Assembly: GCA_022845955.1 (NCBI GenBank)
Contig: AP025576.1
Span: 7,227,681 to 7,291,680, forward strand
Direction: 5' to 3'
DNA: 64,000 nucleotides
Source: Lachnospiraceae bacterium
GTDB taxonomy: Bacteria > Bacillota > Clostridia > Lachnospirales > Lachnospiraceae
Shown piece after piece: positions 7,677 to 16,860 of this stretch. Each line of letters begins with the position of its first letter. Position 1 is the stretch's first letter. The position numbers and the translations under genes were made by a program. The notes beneath the pieces were generated by a model. It was given only the letters and a program-made list of their open reading frames with translations. It did not search any database and had not been told where the DNA came from.

Positions 7677-10600
7677 ATGGGAGCATGGGGTATAAAAGCA
7701 TTAGAGCGTGACGAAGGGCTGGATGTACTGGACATCCTCAAAAATGAATATGTACCGGAGCATCCGGTAATGGATCTGGGCGAGATGATTGAACTGATGA
7801 AAGAGGAAGTCATGCTGGGATCTGACTTCTCACAAATCGACTTTCTCTTTGACAATACTGCGATGGCTCTGGCGGAGCTGTATTTTCAATGGAAGGATAA
7901 CGGCAAGCTGGACTACGATCATGAAGAAGCTATATGGGATAAAGTCACCGGTTTCACAGCATCCAAAGAAGCACTTGCTTTCCTGCTGCGGCAGCTCACC
8001 GACATCAAAAACGAGGTGCCGGACGAGGACGGCATCCGTGAGATTATGGATCTTTGGAAGAACGAGGATAGCGGTGAGATCGCTCCTGCGTGGTTGGAAC
8101 ACTTGAATCAGCTCATTGATCGACTGGATTCAGAACAGGAGGCACGACAAATGTATATCAAAAAATACTGGGGCAACTTTATTGGCGGTTCCGATGACAG
8201 TCTGAACCTTGTGGCATTTTTAGAGGATCAGAAAAAGGAGGAGATCCCCCTCAGCGAGATTTTCGCCAAGATCGGTCTGGACAAGCAGAACTGGGACTTT
8301 CGCCAAACCGTGGAGTACCTGGAGTTTACACATTCCGATGGCGTGGAAATGGACTTCCACTTCGCCATTGATGTGGTCACCGACCTGGCCGCCATCCTGC
8401 TGGAGTGCAGCGTCAGTGGCAGTGTAAACCTTCAGGATCTGGACGAGTACAACACCCCCATCCGCCGTATCCGCATCACTGCTACGCCGGAGGAGCACGA
8501 GGCCATGGACAAGGCCCTGGCGGACTTTGCCCAATCCCCCCTGACCTATGACCTCCATGAAATGATGGACGACGAGGAGATTCAGGAGATGGCACATCAT
8601 GTGGAGGCGCTGCGGAAGGAACTGTACGAGGCCGCTGGCCGCAACCGGGACTACCATGTGAAAGCGGAGGATGTGAAATCTCTGCTCCCTGACTGGAAGG
8701 GTGCCGATGGCTGCATCGCCACCAACCGCATCACAGTAGAGGGCCGCAAGGTGGGTTACTGCTATCGTGAGATTCCAGACGGTAACTGGGACAGCGGCTG
8801 GCGCTTCACTGCCGGTGACGAGAGCGATGAGTACATGGACGACCCCAACAATGCCGGGATTTACAAGCTGAACACAATTTGCAACGACGATCCCGACATC
8901 ATTTCTCTGCTGAACACCCCCGCCCCCTGCGCCTTTGAGCGGGATGAGAACGGTGTGTTCCAGCAGATCAAAGACTGGAAACCGGATGAGGACGAGGAGG
9001 ACCCTGATATGGACATTTTGAAGCAGTGCCAGAAGTGGCATGAGGAGAGCAAACAACATAAAATTATTGATGCGCTGGAGGCCATCCCCGCCGAGGAGCG
9101 TACCCCTGAGATGGACAGTGAGTTAGCCCGTGCCTATAACAATCTGGCAGACCCACATAAGCCAACTTGCAAAGAAATGCTCAAAAAGGCCCTCGCTCTG
9201 CTAAAGCCCCATGAGGAATACTTCGAGGACGATTATTACTGGAACTTCCGCATGGGTTACTCCTACTTTTATCTGGATCAGGAGGGCCGGGCTCTGCGAT
9301 ATTTTGAAAAGGCATTGGAAGTCCGCCCTGGTGACGATGACACCAAAGAGTTTATCGACCGGTGCAAGCAGGGTATTTCTCTGCCGCAGTTCTGGGAGTG
9401 CTTCCGAGAGCGGACAGAGAACTGGTGGGAAACCTTTGCCGAGATGGAAGCAGAATTGCGCCAGATGATGGATGAGGACAAAGATCATACCCGCGGCGCA
9501 GAACTCGTGGCCCAAATGGAGGACACCCTGAATCTGGTTTTTGATGAAATTTCCTTCGAGCTGGGCTTCAATGGCGAAAAGCATGAGCTGATCCTCACCC
9601 CGGAGGGTAATAAGGTCAAGCTGTTTGAGCTGGTCTACTTCCAGAAACACGCCCCAAAGGAGGTGCTGGAGCACTGGAACATCCTTGTGGGCCGTCAGCC
9701 CTCCCAGAATATCGGCCTGCGTACCGACGACAGCTGGGACATCTCCGGTGAGGATGTGCAGATCTGGCTGGAGGAACAGGGCGAAAACAGTTTCAACATC
9801 TCCGCCTACTGTGAAAAGCTGCTGCCTATGCTCCGGGAGGCGGAAGGCCGAGTCTGGTGGATGCTCACCACCCTCACCGATCAGATACTGGGCGAGATCC
9901 CCCACATGAGATACATAGACAGTTTTGATGTGCTGGAGGAACCCAAGGCAGAGCCGTCCTTCCTCCTGTCCCAGCTGCCCGACAAACTGCGGGAGCAGGG
10001 CCTGGAGCTCTCCACCGATCCGGAGGCCTATCTGGAGAGCTATCTTGGCTACGAAATGAAACCCAATGAAGACCCCAACGCCGATTGGCGGCTGGATGTA
10101 ATGGCCGGTTCCACCTGCTGTGTGCCGCTCATCAACGGCTATCTGAATGCCGACAACGACTTTATGGACGATCTCCATGCCGACGGAGCGGTAGCGGGCT
10201 TTTTCTGCTATCCCCTGGATACCTTGCGGGAGGAGGAAGGATCGGAAAAGATTTTCGACTTCCGGGACAAGCTGGAGGAATTGTTCACCACCGTGGACGG
10301 ATCGGAGATGCTCGCCCTCATCGGCGGGGCCACCGGCCTCTACTGTGGCTATGTGGACTTCATCGCCTGGGACATCCGAGAGGCGCTGAACATGGCGAAA
10401 GAGTTCTTTGAAGGCACGGATATCCCATGGGCCATCTTCCACACCTTCCGCCGTGAAGCCGGTTCTGTACCTCTAAAGCAACAAGATGATGGGACAGAAA
10501 CTGAAAATCAGGATGACGAGTTGGATGAAACGCTTACGGGCATGGACTATATTCCTTATACCCAACAGGACGCCGAAGCATTCTTCGCTCAGCTGGAGCA

Positions 10601-11390
10601 GTGGAACGACGAGGACGAGTACACCCGCTGCATCCAGGCACTCAATGCCATCCCAGAGGACTGGAGGAACTATCGCACCGCCTACGCCCTGGCACGGGCG
10701 CTGGAGAACTACGCCATCATCGGGGACCATGATGAGGGTACTTTGAAATTCAAGAGAGACAAAGCCCTCCAGAGGGCCATTGAGGTGCTGGAGTCCGTCC
10801 GGGAGGAAGGTCAGGACAAGGCGGAGTGGAATATGCGGATGGCCTACGGCTATCAGTATCTCTATGGTCAGGAGGAAAAGGCCATTCCCTACGCCCAGCG
10901 GTGGGCAGAGCTGGACCCGGAGGATGAAAATGCCCCGGCGGTAATTCGGGAGTGTAAGGCGGAGATCCGGAAACGCCAGCGCAGCCGGAAGAAGAAGGCC
11001 AAATTCGTGCCCGGTGATACCCCATTTGAGGGTTTCGACCTCACCAACTTCTGGGATGATAATTGGTATGCACTGAAAGAATATGTCAGTGATCCGCCTT
11101 CCGATGAGCTGATTGCCAGCGTGGAGGAGGAACTGGGCTACAAGCTGCCCGCCGCCTACATCTGGCTGATGAAGCAGCACAACGGCGGCATTCCGGTGAA
11201 CACCTGCTATCCCTGCGATGAGCCTACCTGTTGGTCAGATGATCATGTGGCCATCACCGGCATTTTCGGAATCGGACGGGAAAAGAGCTGCTCCCTCTGT
11301 GGAGAAATAGTAGCCTCTGCCATATTACACTCTTTTGCCAGCGATGATATGGAAAGAAACTGTGCCTCCTCCGCGTGTCTGGTGAGGTAG
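7677..11390 (+). CDS. Giant poly-immunity protein, 5' part (interrupted in its SUKH domain)
   Basis: Of 1,237 readable residues, about 1,210 are native. Domains in order: DUF4259 (starts MGAWGIKALERDEGLDVLD, about 1-150); an uncharacterised block (about 155-330); an Imm33/DUF2185-like block (GCIATNRITVEGRKVGYCYRE, about 340-430); a TPR block (about 450-565); two uncharacterised blocks; a second TPR block similar to the first (about 955-1100); then SUKH/SMI1 (SVEEELGYKLPAAYIWLMKQHNGG, from about 1125). At about 11,304 the SUKH domain stops and the frame runs into antisense of an RpiR gene, giving a meaningless tail. The rest of the gene continues at 23,510. GAGAGG precedes the start. Confidence 0.75.
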   Translation: MGAWGIKALERDEGLDVLDILKNEYVPEHPVMDLGEMIELMKEEVMLGSDFSQIDFLFDNTAMALAELYFQWKDNGKLDYDHEEAIWDKVTGFTASKEALAFLLRQLTDIKNEVPDEDGIREIMDLWKNEDSGEIAPAWLEHLNQLIDRLDSEQEARQMYIKKYWGNFIGGSDDSLNLVAFLEDQKKEEIPLSEIFAKIGLDKQNWDFRQTVEYLEFTHSDGVEMDFHFAIDVVTDLAAILLECSVSGSVNLQDLDEYNTPIRRIRITATPEEHEAMDKALADFAQSPLTYDLHEMMDDEEIQEMAHHVEALRKELYEAAGRNRDYHVKAEDVKSLLPDWKGADGCIATNRITVEGRKVGYCYREIPDGNWDSGWRFTAGDESDEYMDDPNNAGIYKLNTICNDDPDIISLLNTPAPCAFERDENGVFQQIKDWKPDEDEEDPDMDILKQCQKWHEESKQHKIIDALEAIPAEERTPEMDSELARAYNNLADPHKPTCKEMLKKALALLKPHEEYFEDDYYWNFRMGYSYFYLDQEGRALRYFEKALEVRPGDDDTKEFIDRCKQGISLPQFWECFRERTENWWETFAEMEAELRQMMDEDKDHTRGAELVAQMEDTLNLVFDEISFELGFNGEKHELILTPEGNKVKLFELVYFQKHAPKEVLEHWNILVGRQPSQNIGLRTDDSWDISGEDVQIWLEEQGENSFNISAYCEKLLPMLREAEGRVWWMLTTLTDQILGEIPHMRYIDSFDVLEEPKAEPSFLLSQLPDKLREQGLELSTDPEAYLESYLGYEMKPNEDPNADWRLDVMAGSTCCVPLINGYLNADNDFMDDLHADGAVAGFFCYPLDTLREEEGSEKIFDFRDKLEELFTTVDGSEMLALIGGATGLYCGYVDFIAWDIREALNMAKEFFEGTDIPWAIFHTFRREAGSVPLKQQDDGTETENQDDELDETLTGMDYIPYTQQDAEAFFAQLEQWNDEDEYTRCIQALNAIPEDWRNYRTAYALARALENYAIIGDHDEGTLKFKRDKALQRAIEVLESVREEGQDKAEWNMRMAYGYQYLYGQEEKAIPYAQRWAELDPEDENAPAVIRECKAEIRKRQRSRKKKAKFVPGDTPFEGFDLTNFWDDNWYALKEYVSDPPSDELIASVEEELGYKLPAAYIWLMKQHNGGIPVNTCYPCDEPTCWSDDHVAITGIFGIGREKSCSLCGEIVASAILHSFASDDMERNCASSACLVR

Positions 11391-11467
11391 TCAGCAATAA
11401 TCGTGCCGGACTTTGTCAGGGTGCCCTGTTTTTCCCGTAACAAATCCCAGAAGTTCTTGTTTACCAT
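11243..11467 (-). pseudogene. RpiR/MurR-family regulator, N-terminal remnant
   Basis: Minus-strand residues MVNKNFWDLLREKQGTLTKS through SSLAKECNMAEATIS are the first helices of an RpiR HTH domain. The native sequence ends at about 11,304; the codons down to 11,243 are antisense of the SUKH domain. Both the recognition helix and the SIS sugar-phosphate domain are gone, so the protein cannot work. RpiR regulators commonly control sialic-acid operons, and this one is divergent from such an operon, so the operon has probably lost its own repressor here. Confidence 0.75.
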
Positions 11468-11804
11468 AGTAAATACCCTTTTTGAAATACTTTCTCTTTT
11501 TATTTTGAAAAATTCCTTCTATTTATATAGAAAGAATAAATCAAAATGACAGTGTTTGCAAGCAGAATCTATATTTGCGAAAATATTTTTCACGCCAATA
11601 AAATCCAGGAAAGCACATGACTTTGCAAATCCTTTTCCCCGATTTCAACTACTTGTTTGGTATCGAACATTTTTTCTTCATTACTTTGTGCAACTCTAAC
11701 AAATTTTTATTTAAAAACATATACACTACTGCCATAGACAAGATGAAAAATATTTTCTAAAATGAAATTACTCTAACAAATACTTGATAAAAAGGAGAGA
11801 GAAT
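11468..11804. other. Upstream region of the sialic-acid operon
   Basis: AT-rich spacer of about 340 bp without a gene. It carries the palindromic sites described separately and an AGGAGAGAGAA ribosome site just before the importer gene. A promoter is expected but I cannot pick one confidently. Confidence 0.45.
11517..11532. promoter_or_regulatory. Candidate operator of the sialic-acid operon (site 1)
   Basis: TTCTATTTATATAGAA is a palindrome with 6-bp arms, between the regulator remnant and the importer operon. A near copy (TTCTATATAGAA) lies at 15,195 before nanA. Another dyad, GAAAAT-ATTTTTC, is at about 11,580. These are candidate sites for the lost RpiR regulator; no binding data. Confidence 0.4.
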
Positions 11805-13226
11805 ATGAAAAAGAAAGTAATTGCAGCTTTACTGACAAGTGCAATGGCTGTCAGCTTACTGGCAGGCTGTGGCACAACTGTAGAAAGCACCGGAAGCAGC
11901 CAGTCTACTTCCACCACTGAAACTAAAGAAACCGCAGCTCCCGCTGAGACCGAGACTGCTGCTGTTGAGACTGAAGTTGCTGAGGAAGACAACACCGATC
12001 TTTCCGCTAACATTACCTTATGGACTTATCCTATTGGTAAATGGGGCGATTCCGCAACTGTTGATTCCCTGATCACCAGTTTCAATGCAAAATATCCCAA
12101 CATCAACGTAACCGTTGAGTATCTGGACTACACCAACGGTGATGACCAGGTCAACACCGCAATCGAAGGTGGGCAGGCTCCCGACCTTGTAATGGAAGGA
12201 CCTGAGCGTCTGGTTGCTAACTGGGGTGCTAAGGGACTGATGGTTGACTTATCCGACATTATGGATGACGAAGACCAGTCCGAGATTTACGGCTCCGTAT
12301 TAGCTGCCTGCATGACAAAAGAGGGTGCGGTTTATGAGTATCCTCTGTGTATGACCGCTCACTGTATGGCAATCAACAAAACTGTATTTGAGGCTGCCGG
12401 CGCAATGCAGTATGTTGATGAAGATTCCCATACATGGACAACCGAAGATTTCTTTAAGGCAATCGATGCTGTTTACGCTCATACCGGTTCTACTGTAGGT
12501 GCTGTTTACTGTAGTGGACAGGGTGGTGACCAGGGTACAAGAGCTCTGATTAACAACCTGTACGGCGGTACCTTTACCGATGATTTACACACCAAATATA
12601 CCGCTGATTCCGCAGAGAACGTAAAAGCAATCCAGGCACTGGCTGATACCGATGGAAAAATCGCTTTCGATGCCTCCATCGCCGGTGGTGATGAAATCAA
12701 CCTGTTCCGTCAGGGCGTTTTAAATGTAGCTTTCTGCTGGAACATTGCACAGCAGTTAAACTCCGATAACAACGATGCCGGTCTGACCAACAACGGCGAC
12801 GAAATCGTATTCATGGCTTTCCCCGCTGAGAAGGCTGATGCTACACAGCTCTGTGGTGGTATCTGGGGCTTTGGTGTATTCGATAACGGCGATGCCGATA
12901 GAATCGCAGCATCCAAACTGTTCATCAAATACATGGCTGACAGCGCAGATGGAACCGCTGATGCAGTTCTGTCCTCCACCTACTTCCCTGTACGTGACAC
13001 CGTTGAAGGCACAGATTTAACCGGTCTTTACAACGATGTTCCTACCATGCAGGAGTACAGCAAACTGATGCAGTTCCTTGGTGACTACTATCAGGTAACT
13101 CCCGGCTGGACCGAGGCTCGTACCGCATGGTGGAATATGCTTCAGCAGGTTGGCAGCGGCGCAGATGTTCAGACTGCAGTTGATGAGTTCGTTTCTACTG
13201 CAAACGCAGCAGCAGCAGCTCAATAA
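11805..13226 (+). CDS. Sugar ABC transporter substrate-binding lipoprotein (sialic-acid operon)
   Basis: A 473-residue family-1 solute-binding protein. A lipoprotein signal ends in LLAGC at residues 20-24, followed by a Thr/Glu-rich tether to about 75, then the binding lobe (ITLWTYPIGKWGDSATVDSL). It delivers the sugar to the two permeases encoded next. Its place before nanA, nanE and nanK indicates sialic acid or 2,7-anhydro-Neu5Ac, as for the SAT2 system of Ruminococcus gnavus; that substrate is inferred. No ATPase gene is in the cluster, so a shared MsmK-type subunit is likely. Start at ATG 11,805 behind AAAGGAGAGAG. Confidence 0.85.
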   Translation: MKKKVIAALLTSAMAVSLLAGCGTTVESTGSSQSTSTTETKETAAPAETETAAVETEVAEEDNTDLSANITLWTYPIGKWGDSATVDSLITSFNAKYPNINVTVEYLDYTNGDDQVNTAIEGGQAPDLVMEGPERLVANWGAKGLMVDLSDIMDDEDQSEIYGSVLAACMTKEGAVYEYPLCMTAHCMAINKTVFEAAGAMQYVDEDSHTWTTEDFFKAIDAVYAHTGSTVGAVYCSGQGGDQGTRALINNLYGGTFTDDLHTKYTADSAENVKAIQALADTDGKIAFDASIAGGDEINLFRQGVLNVAFCWNIAQQLNSDNNDAGLTNNGDEIVFMAFPAEKADATQLCGGIWGFGVFDNGDADRIAASKLFIKYMADSADGTADAVLSSTYFPVRDTVEGTDLTGLYNDVPTMQEYSKLMQFLGDYYQVTPGWTEARTAWWNMLQQVGSGADVQTAVDEFVSTANAAAAAQ

Positions 13227-13260
13227 GTCTACAACTAGTTGAACCCTATAACTATACCAG

Positions 13261-13294
13261 AAAACCCTCCTCAGGATTTCCGGAGGAGGGTTTT
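13261..13294 (+). terminator. Intra-operon terminator after the binding-protein gene
   Basis: Perfect 12-bp arms (AAAACCCTCCTC and complement) with a 10-nt loop, ending in TTTTC. Its place between binding protein and permeases fits the usual excess of binding protein over membrane subunits. Confidence 0.75.
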
Positions 13295-13331
13295 CTTATC
13301 AAAAAAAGTAACTGAAAGGATGGTGCTTTCC

Positions 13332-14240
13332 GTGAAATCAGCAGTGAAACCATCAAAACGCAGCCGTGTATTAGTGCGTAAGGAGACGACTGCCGCATAC
13401 CTTTTTCTGCTCCCCAGCTTAATCTTCTTCCTGGGATTCGTTATCTACCCCATCGTTTTATGCGTGTGGACCAGCTTCTTTGACTCCACTATGAACGCCA
13501 AAGATGTATTTGTTGGATTTGCCAACTATAAAGAGTTATTCCAAGACAAAGTTTTCCTCGGAGCGTTGAAAAACACCTTCATTATTGTTGTCGTTTCCGT
13601 TCCGATTACCGGTGCTTTTTCCCTGTGGGTATCTTCTATTATTGTAGATTTAAAGGGATGGGCAACTTCTTTATTCCGAATCATCTTCTATCTTCCTGTT
13701 GTAACCGGTTCCGTAGCCGTTACCGTTGTATGGAAGTGGATGTTTAACAACTACTACGGAATTTTCAATTACTTAGGGACTACTACCGGTCTTATCGAAA
13801 AGAACATTAACTGGCTGGGTGACGAGCGTTATGCCCTTGCCTGCATCATTATCATCCTGCTTACCACTTCCGTAGGTCAGCCCATTGTCTTATATGTATC
13901 TGCCCTCGGCAACGTGGACGCATCTCTGGTCGAGGCTGCCAATGTAGACGGCGCCACCAGATTTCAGGCTTTCTGGAAAGTTAAATGGCCGCAGATTATG
14001 CCGACCACTTTATATATTCTCGTTATTACTACCATTAACAGTTTCCAGTGTTTCGCACTGATTCAGCTGCTGACATCCGGCGGACCGAATCACAGCACCG
14101 ACACTATCATGTACTACATTTACTATTCTGCATTTAAACTGTACCGTTACGGTTACGGCGATGCAATGGGCGTTGTTCTTGCCATCATGATTGCTATCCT
14201 TTCCGCTATACAGTTTAAACTCGGAAACAGCAACGATTAG
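13332..14240 (+). CDS. Sugar ABC transporter permease (MalF type)
   Basis: About 302 residues with six hydrophobic segments, the first being YLFLLPSLIFFLGFVIYPIVL. The cytoplasmic EAA loop reads VEAANVDGATRFQAFWKVKWPQI. GTG at 13,332 is chosen because AAAGGA is eleven bases upstream; ATG at 13,320 lies directly against that site. Frames reaching further left would cross the terminator. It pairs with the next gene to form the membrane channel of the sialic-acid importer. Confidence 0.8.
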   Translation: MKSAVKPSKRSRVLVRKETTAAYLFLLPSLIFFLGFVIYPIVLCVWTSFFDSTMNAKDVFVGFANYKELFQDKVFLGALKNTFIIVVVSVPITGAFSLWVSSIIVDLKGWATSLFRIIFYLPVVTGSVAVTVVWKWMFNNYYGIFNYLGTTTGLIEKNINWLGDERYALACIIIILLTTSVGQPIVLYVSALGNVDASLVEAANVDGATRFQAFWKVKWPQIMPTTLYILVITTINSFQCFALIQLLTSGGPNHSTDTIMYYIYYSAFKLYRYGYGDAMGVVLAIMIAILSAIQFKLGNSND

Positions 14241-14254
14241 AAGGAGGAGAGAAA

Positions 14255-15190
14255 ATGAAAAAAGAGAAAAAATTAAATCATCCTTCTGTCTATAGAATTA
14301 TCAGTATTATCATCATTGCCATTTTAGCGGTTTTATTTACCTTCCCGTTATACTGGATTATTACAGGTTCCTTTAAAACCAACGCAGCTATCAACTCTAC
14401 TACCCCGATTTGGTGGCCCCAGGAGTGGACTCTGGCAAACTACCAGAAGCTGTTCAGCCGTCAGACTGCACCGCTGTTCCAGTTTACCATCCCCTTCAGC
14501 AGCCTGTTTACCGGCAGCAGCGACTTGAAACTGATTGTATCCGGTCCCTCCGTGCCCGCTGCAATCCGTTGGTTAATCAACACTGTGGTAATGGCTGTAC
14601 TGTCCATGATTCTTACCTGTATCACTGCTTCCATGGCTGGATACGCTCTGGCAAAGAAAAGATTCGTAGGACGTCAGTTCCTGTTCACCATGATTGTATG
14701 TGCAATGGCTTTACCGAAACAGGTTATCTTAGTCCCCCTGCTGCGTGAAATGTCCAATTTAGATCTGTACAATACCATCTGGGCAGTTGTATTCCCCATC
14801 GTTGGCTGGCCTTTCGGTGTGTTTCTGATGAAACAGTTCTCCGAGGGTGTTCCTTCCGAGATGATTGAGGCAGCATCCATTGATGGTGCAAGTGAGGCAA
14901 AGACCTTTGTCCGAATCATTGTACCTATGATTAAGCCCGGTATCGGTGCGCTGGCTATCTTTACCTTCATCAACAGCTGGAACGATTACTTCATGCAGTT
15001 AATTATGTTATCCAGCACAAGCAACCTGACCATCTCCCTTGGTATCGCGAAGTTACAGGCAGAGAACGCTACGGACTTCGGTCTGATTATGGCAGGTGCT
15101 GCTCTGGCCGCTGTACCTATCATCATCGTATTCCTGATTTTCCAGAAATACTTTACAAAGGGTATTGCAATGGGAGCTGTAAAGGGTTAA
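14255..15190 (+). CDS. Sugar ABC transporter permease (MalG type)
   Basis: A 311-residue inner-membrane permease. First transmembrane segment ISIIIIAILAVLFTFPLYWII; EAA loop MIEAASIDGASEAKTFVRIIVPM; C-terminus FTKGIAMGAVKG typical of MalG-like subunits. GAAGGAGGAG precedes the ATG. It follows the first permease by 14 bp and is transcribed with it. Compared with typical members it has a longer first periplasmic loop (QFTIPFSSLFTGSSDLKL). Confidence 0.85.
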   Translation: MKKEKKLNHPSVYRIISIIIIAILAVLFTFPLYWIITGSFKTNAAINSTTPIWWPQEWTLANYQKLFSRQTAPLFQFTIPFSSLFTGSSDLKLIVSGPSVPAAIRWLINTVVMAVLSMILTCITASMAGYALAKKRFVGRQFLFTMIVCAMALPKQVILVPLLREMSNLDLYNTIWAVVFPIVGWPFGVFLMKQFSEGVPSEMIEAASIDGASEAKTFVRIIVPMIKPGIGALAIFTFINSWNDYFMQLIMLSSTSNLTISLGIAKLQAENATDFGLIMAGAALAAVPIIIVFLIFQKYFTKGIAMGAVKG

Positions 15191-15194
15191 TTAT

Positions 15195-15206
15195 TTCTAT
15201 ATAGAA
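15195..15206. promoter_or_regulatory. Palindrome before nanA (candidate operator, site 2)
   Basis: TTCTATATAGAA is a perfect 12-bp palindrome in the 56-bp spacer between permease and nanA, similar to the site at 11,517. Confidence 0.35.
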
Positions 15207-15246
15207 GGATATGCGCCGTTGAAGGCGTGGAAATGAGGCAAAATAA

Positions 15247-16176
15247 ATGAAAGACATTACAAAGTATCAAGGCGTCATCCCGGCATTTTATGCCTGCTAT
15301 GACAAAGATGGAAATATTTCTGTAGAAGGTGTAAAGGCTTTAACCCGCCATCTGATTTCCAAAGGTGTGAAGGGTGTGTATGTGGGCGGTTCTTCCGGCG
15401 AGTGCATTTACCAGCACGTGGATGAGCGCAAAAAAGTCCTGGAAGCTGTTATGGAGGAGGCAAAGGGAAAGCTTACCGTCATTGCTCATGTAGGCTGTAA
15501 CAACACCGCAGACAGCGTGGAGCTGGCTGCCCATGCCCAGAGCGTTGGTGCTGATGCCATCGCATCCATCCCTCCCATTTACTTCCACTTACCGGAATAT
15601 GCCATCGCAGAATATTGGAACGCTATGAGTGCTGCTGCACCTGATCTGGATTTCGTTATTTATAACATTCCTCAGCTGGCAGGCACCGCTTTATCCATGA
15701 ATTTATTAAAAGAAATGCTGAAAAACCCCAACGTTATCGCTGTTAAGAACTCTTCCATGCCCACTCAGGATATCCAGCTGTTCAAGGCAGAGGGTGTACA
15801 TCAGCGTGGCGAAAATGGATTCGTAGTGTTCAACGGCCCCGATGAGCAGTTTGTTTCCGGACGCGCTATCGGTGCTGACGGCGGAATCGGTGGAACCTAT
15901 GCGGTTATGCCGGAGCTGTTCGTAACCATGGATAAGCTGATTCGTGAGAACAATTTTGCGGATGCCATGAAAATCCAGTACAAGGCTGATGCTATCATCT
16001 ACAAAATGTGCGAGGCAAAGGGTAATCTGTATGCCGTAATGAAGGAAATCCTCCACAGAATGTACGGTCTGGAGCTTGGCAGCGTAAGACTTCCTCTCGC
16101 TCCTCTGGCACCGGAGGATGAGGCTGTTGTTGTAGAGGCACAGAAAATGATTGAGGCAGCGATCGCTGAACTTTAA
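15247..16176 (+). CDS. nanA: N-acetylneuraminate lyase
   Basis: A 309-residue aldolase of the DapA/NanA family, a TIM barrel that splits Neu5Ac into ManNAc and pyruvate. GGSSGECIY (about residues 47-55) binds the keto-acid carboxylate; FVIYNIPQLAG supplies the catalytic Tyr and VIAVKNSS the Schiff-base Lys (about residue 161). Those motifs, and the neighbours nanE and nanK, favour lyase over dihydrodipicolinate synthase. GAGG lies upstream of the ATG. Cytosolic first step of the pathway. Confidence 0.9.
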   Translation: MKDITKYQGVIPAFYACYDKDGNISVEGVKALTRHLISKGVKGVYVGGSSGECIYQHVDERKKVLEAVMEEAKGKLTVIAHVGCNNTADSVELAAHAQSVGADAIASIPPIYFHLPEYAIAEYWNAMSAAAPDLDFVIYNIPQLAGTALSMNLLKEMLKNPNVIAVKNSSMPTQDIQLFKAEGVHQRGENGFVVFNGPDEQFVSGRAIGADGGIGGTYAVMPELFVTMDKLIRENNFADAMKIQYKADAIIYKMCEAKGNLYAVMKEILHRMYGLELGSVRLPLAPLAPEDEAVVVEAQKMIEAAIAEL

Positions 16177-16190
16177 TCCGAGGAAATACT

Positions 16191-16640
16191 ATGATTGCAG
16201 ATTCTATCAAACACATAACCCTCTATCGCGGGATGCAGCCCTATCTGGACACAGCGATTGACTTTTTGCTGAAAACAGATTTAAGCACACTCCCCGATGG
16301 AAAAACCGTGATTGACGGCGACCACGTTTTCGTCAATGTCATGGAGGCAGATTTGCGTGAGGCAGAGGGTGCCACCTTTGAATATCACAAAAAATATGCA
16401 GACTTACAGATTAACATAACCGGAGGTGAATATTGGGAATGTACTCTTTCCGGTGAAACCGCAGAGGAATACAGTGAGGAAAGGGATTGCGGTCTTATGA
16501 CCGGAACTCCCACCTGTACCGGAACTCTGGGCAATGGAAGGTTTACTGTCTTTTTCCCCATGGAATACCACAAGCCCAGTTGTATCAACGGAGACTGTAC
16601 CCATGTACGGAAAGCGGTCATTAAAATTGAAGTTTCCTAA
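16191..16640 (+). CDS. YhcH/YjgK/YiaL (DUF386) protein, likely sialic-acid anomerase NanQ
   Basis: A 149-residue cupin-like protein. EYHKKYADLQINITG (about residues 64-78) and FFPMEYHKPSC with a final VRKAVIKIEV are the family landmarks, with metal-binding His and Glu. In Escherichia coli YhcH (NanQ) speeds anomer conversion of sialic acid so that NanA receives the form it uses. Gene order beside nanA supports this role. GAGGAAAT precedes the ATG. Confidence 0.8.
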   Translation: MIADSIKHITLYRGMQPYLDTAIDFLLKTDLSTLPDGKTVIDGDHVFVNVMEADLREAEGATFEYHKKYADLQINITGGEYWECTLSGETAEEYSEERDCGLMTGTPTCTGTLGNGRFTVFFPMEYHKPSCINGDCTHVRKAVIKIEVS

Positions 16641-16692
16641 AATCCCTCATAAACTTTTTATTTCGTAGGGAAAATTTCCTATGAAATAAGGA

Positions 16693-16721
16693 AAATCCCA
16701 AGGCAGAAAACCTTGGGATTT
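16693..16721 (+). terminator. Hairpin between nanQ-like gene and nanE
   Basis: Perfect 11-bp arms AAATCCCAAGG and complement, 7-nt loop, weak T tail. It may attenuate or, with its A-rich front, work in both directions. It splits the cluster into two transcription segments. Confidence 0.6.
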
Positions 16722-16860
16722 CTCCAATTATAATTACGATTCAGAGCCAGGCAGATTTGTCTTCTGTAAATGCTGGCATTTAGACAGAAGGGCAGATTTA
16801 TATGGCGTATGGTGTCTGGATAGTTATTCCATTATTTAAAAAGAAAGGCAGGACTACATT

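Noticed and set aside
9201..10442. A 413-codon open frame on the minus strand inside the giant immunity gene, and similar long frames at 3,394-4,536 and 5,273-6,397
   Set aside because: They are antisense shadows of GC-rich coding sequence; no ribosome sites, and their protein text is low in charged patterns and matches nothing.
15247..16176. Dihydrodipicolinate synthase (dapA)
   Set aside because: Shares the aldolase fold, but the operon with nanE, nanK and a sialic-acid type importer and the GGSSGE pattern favour neuraminate lyase.
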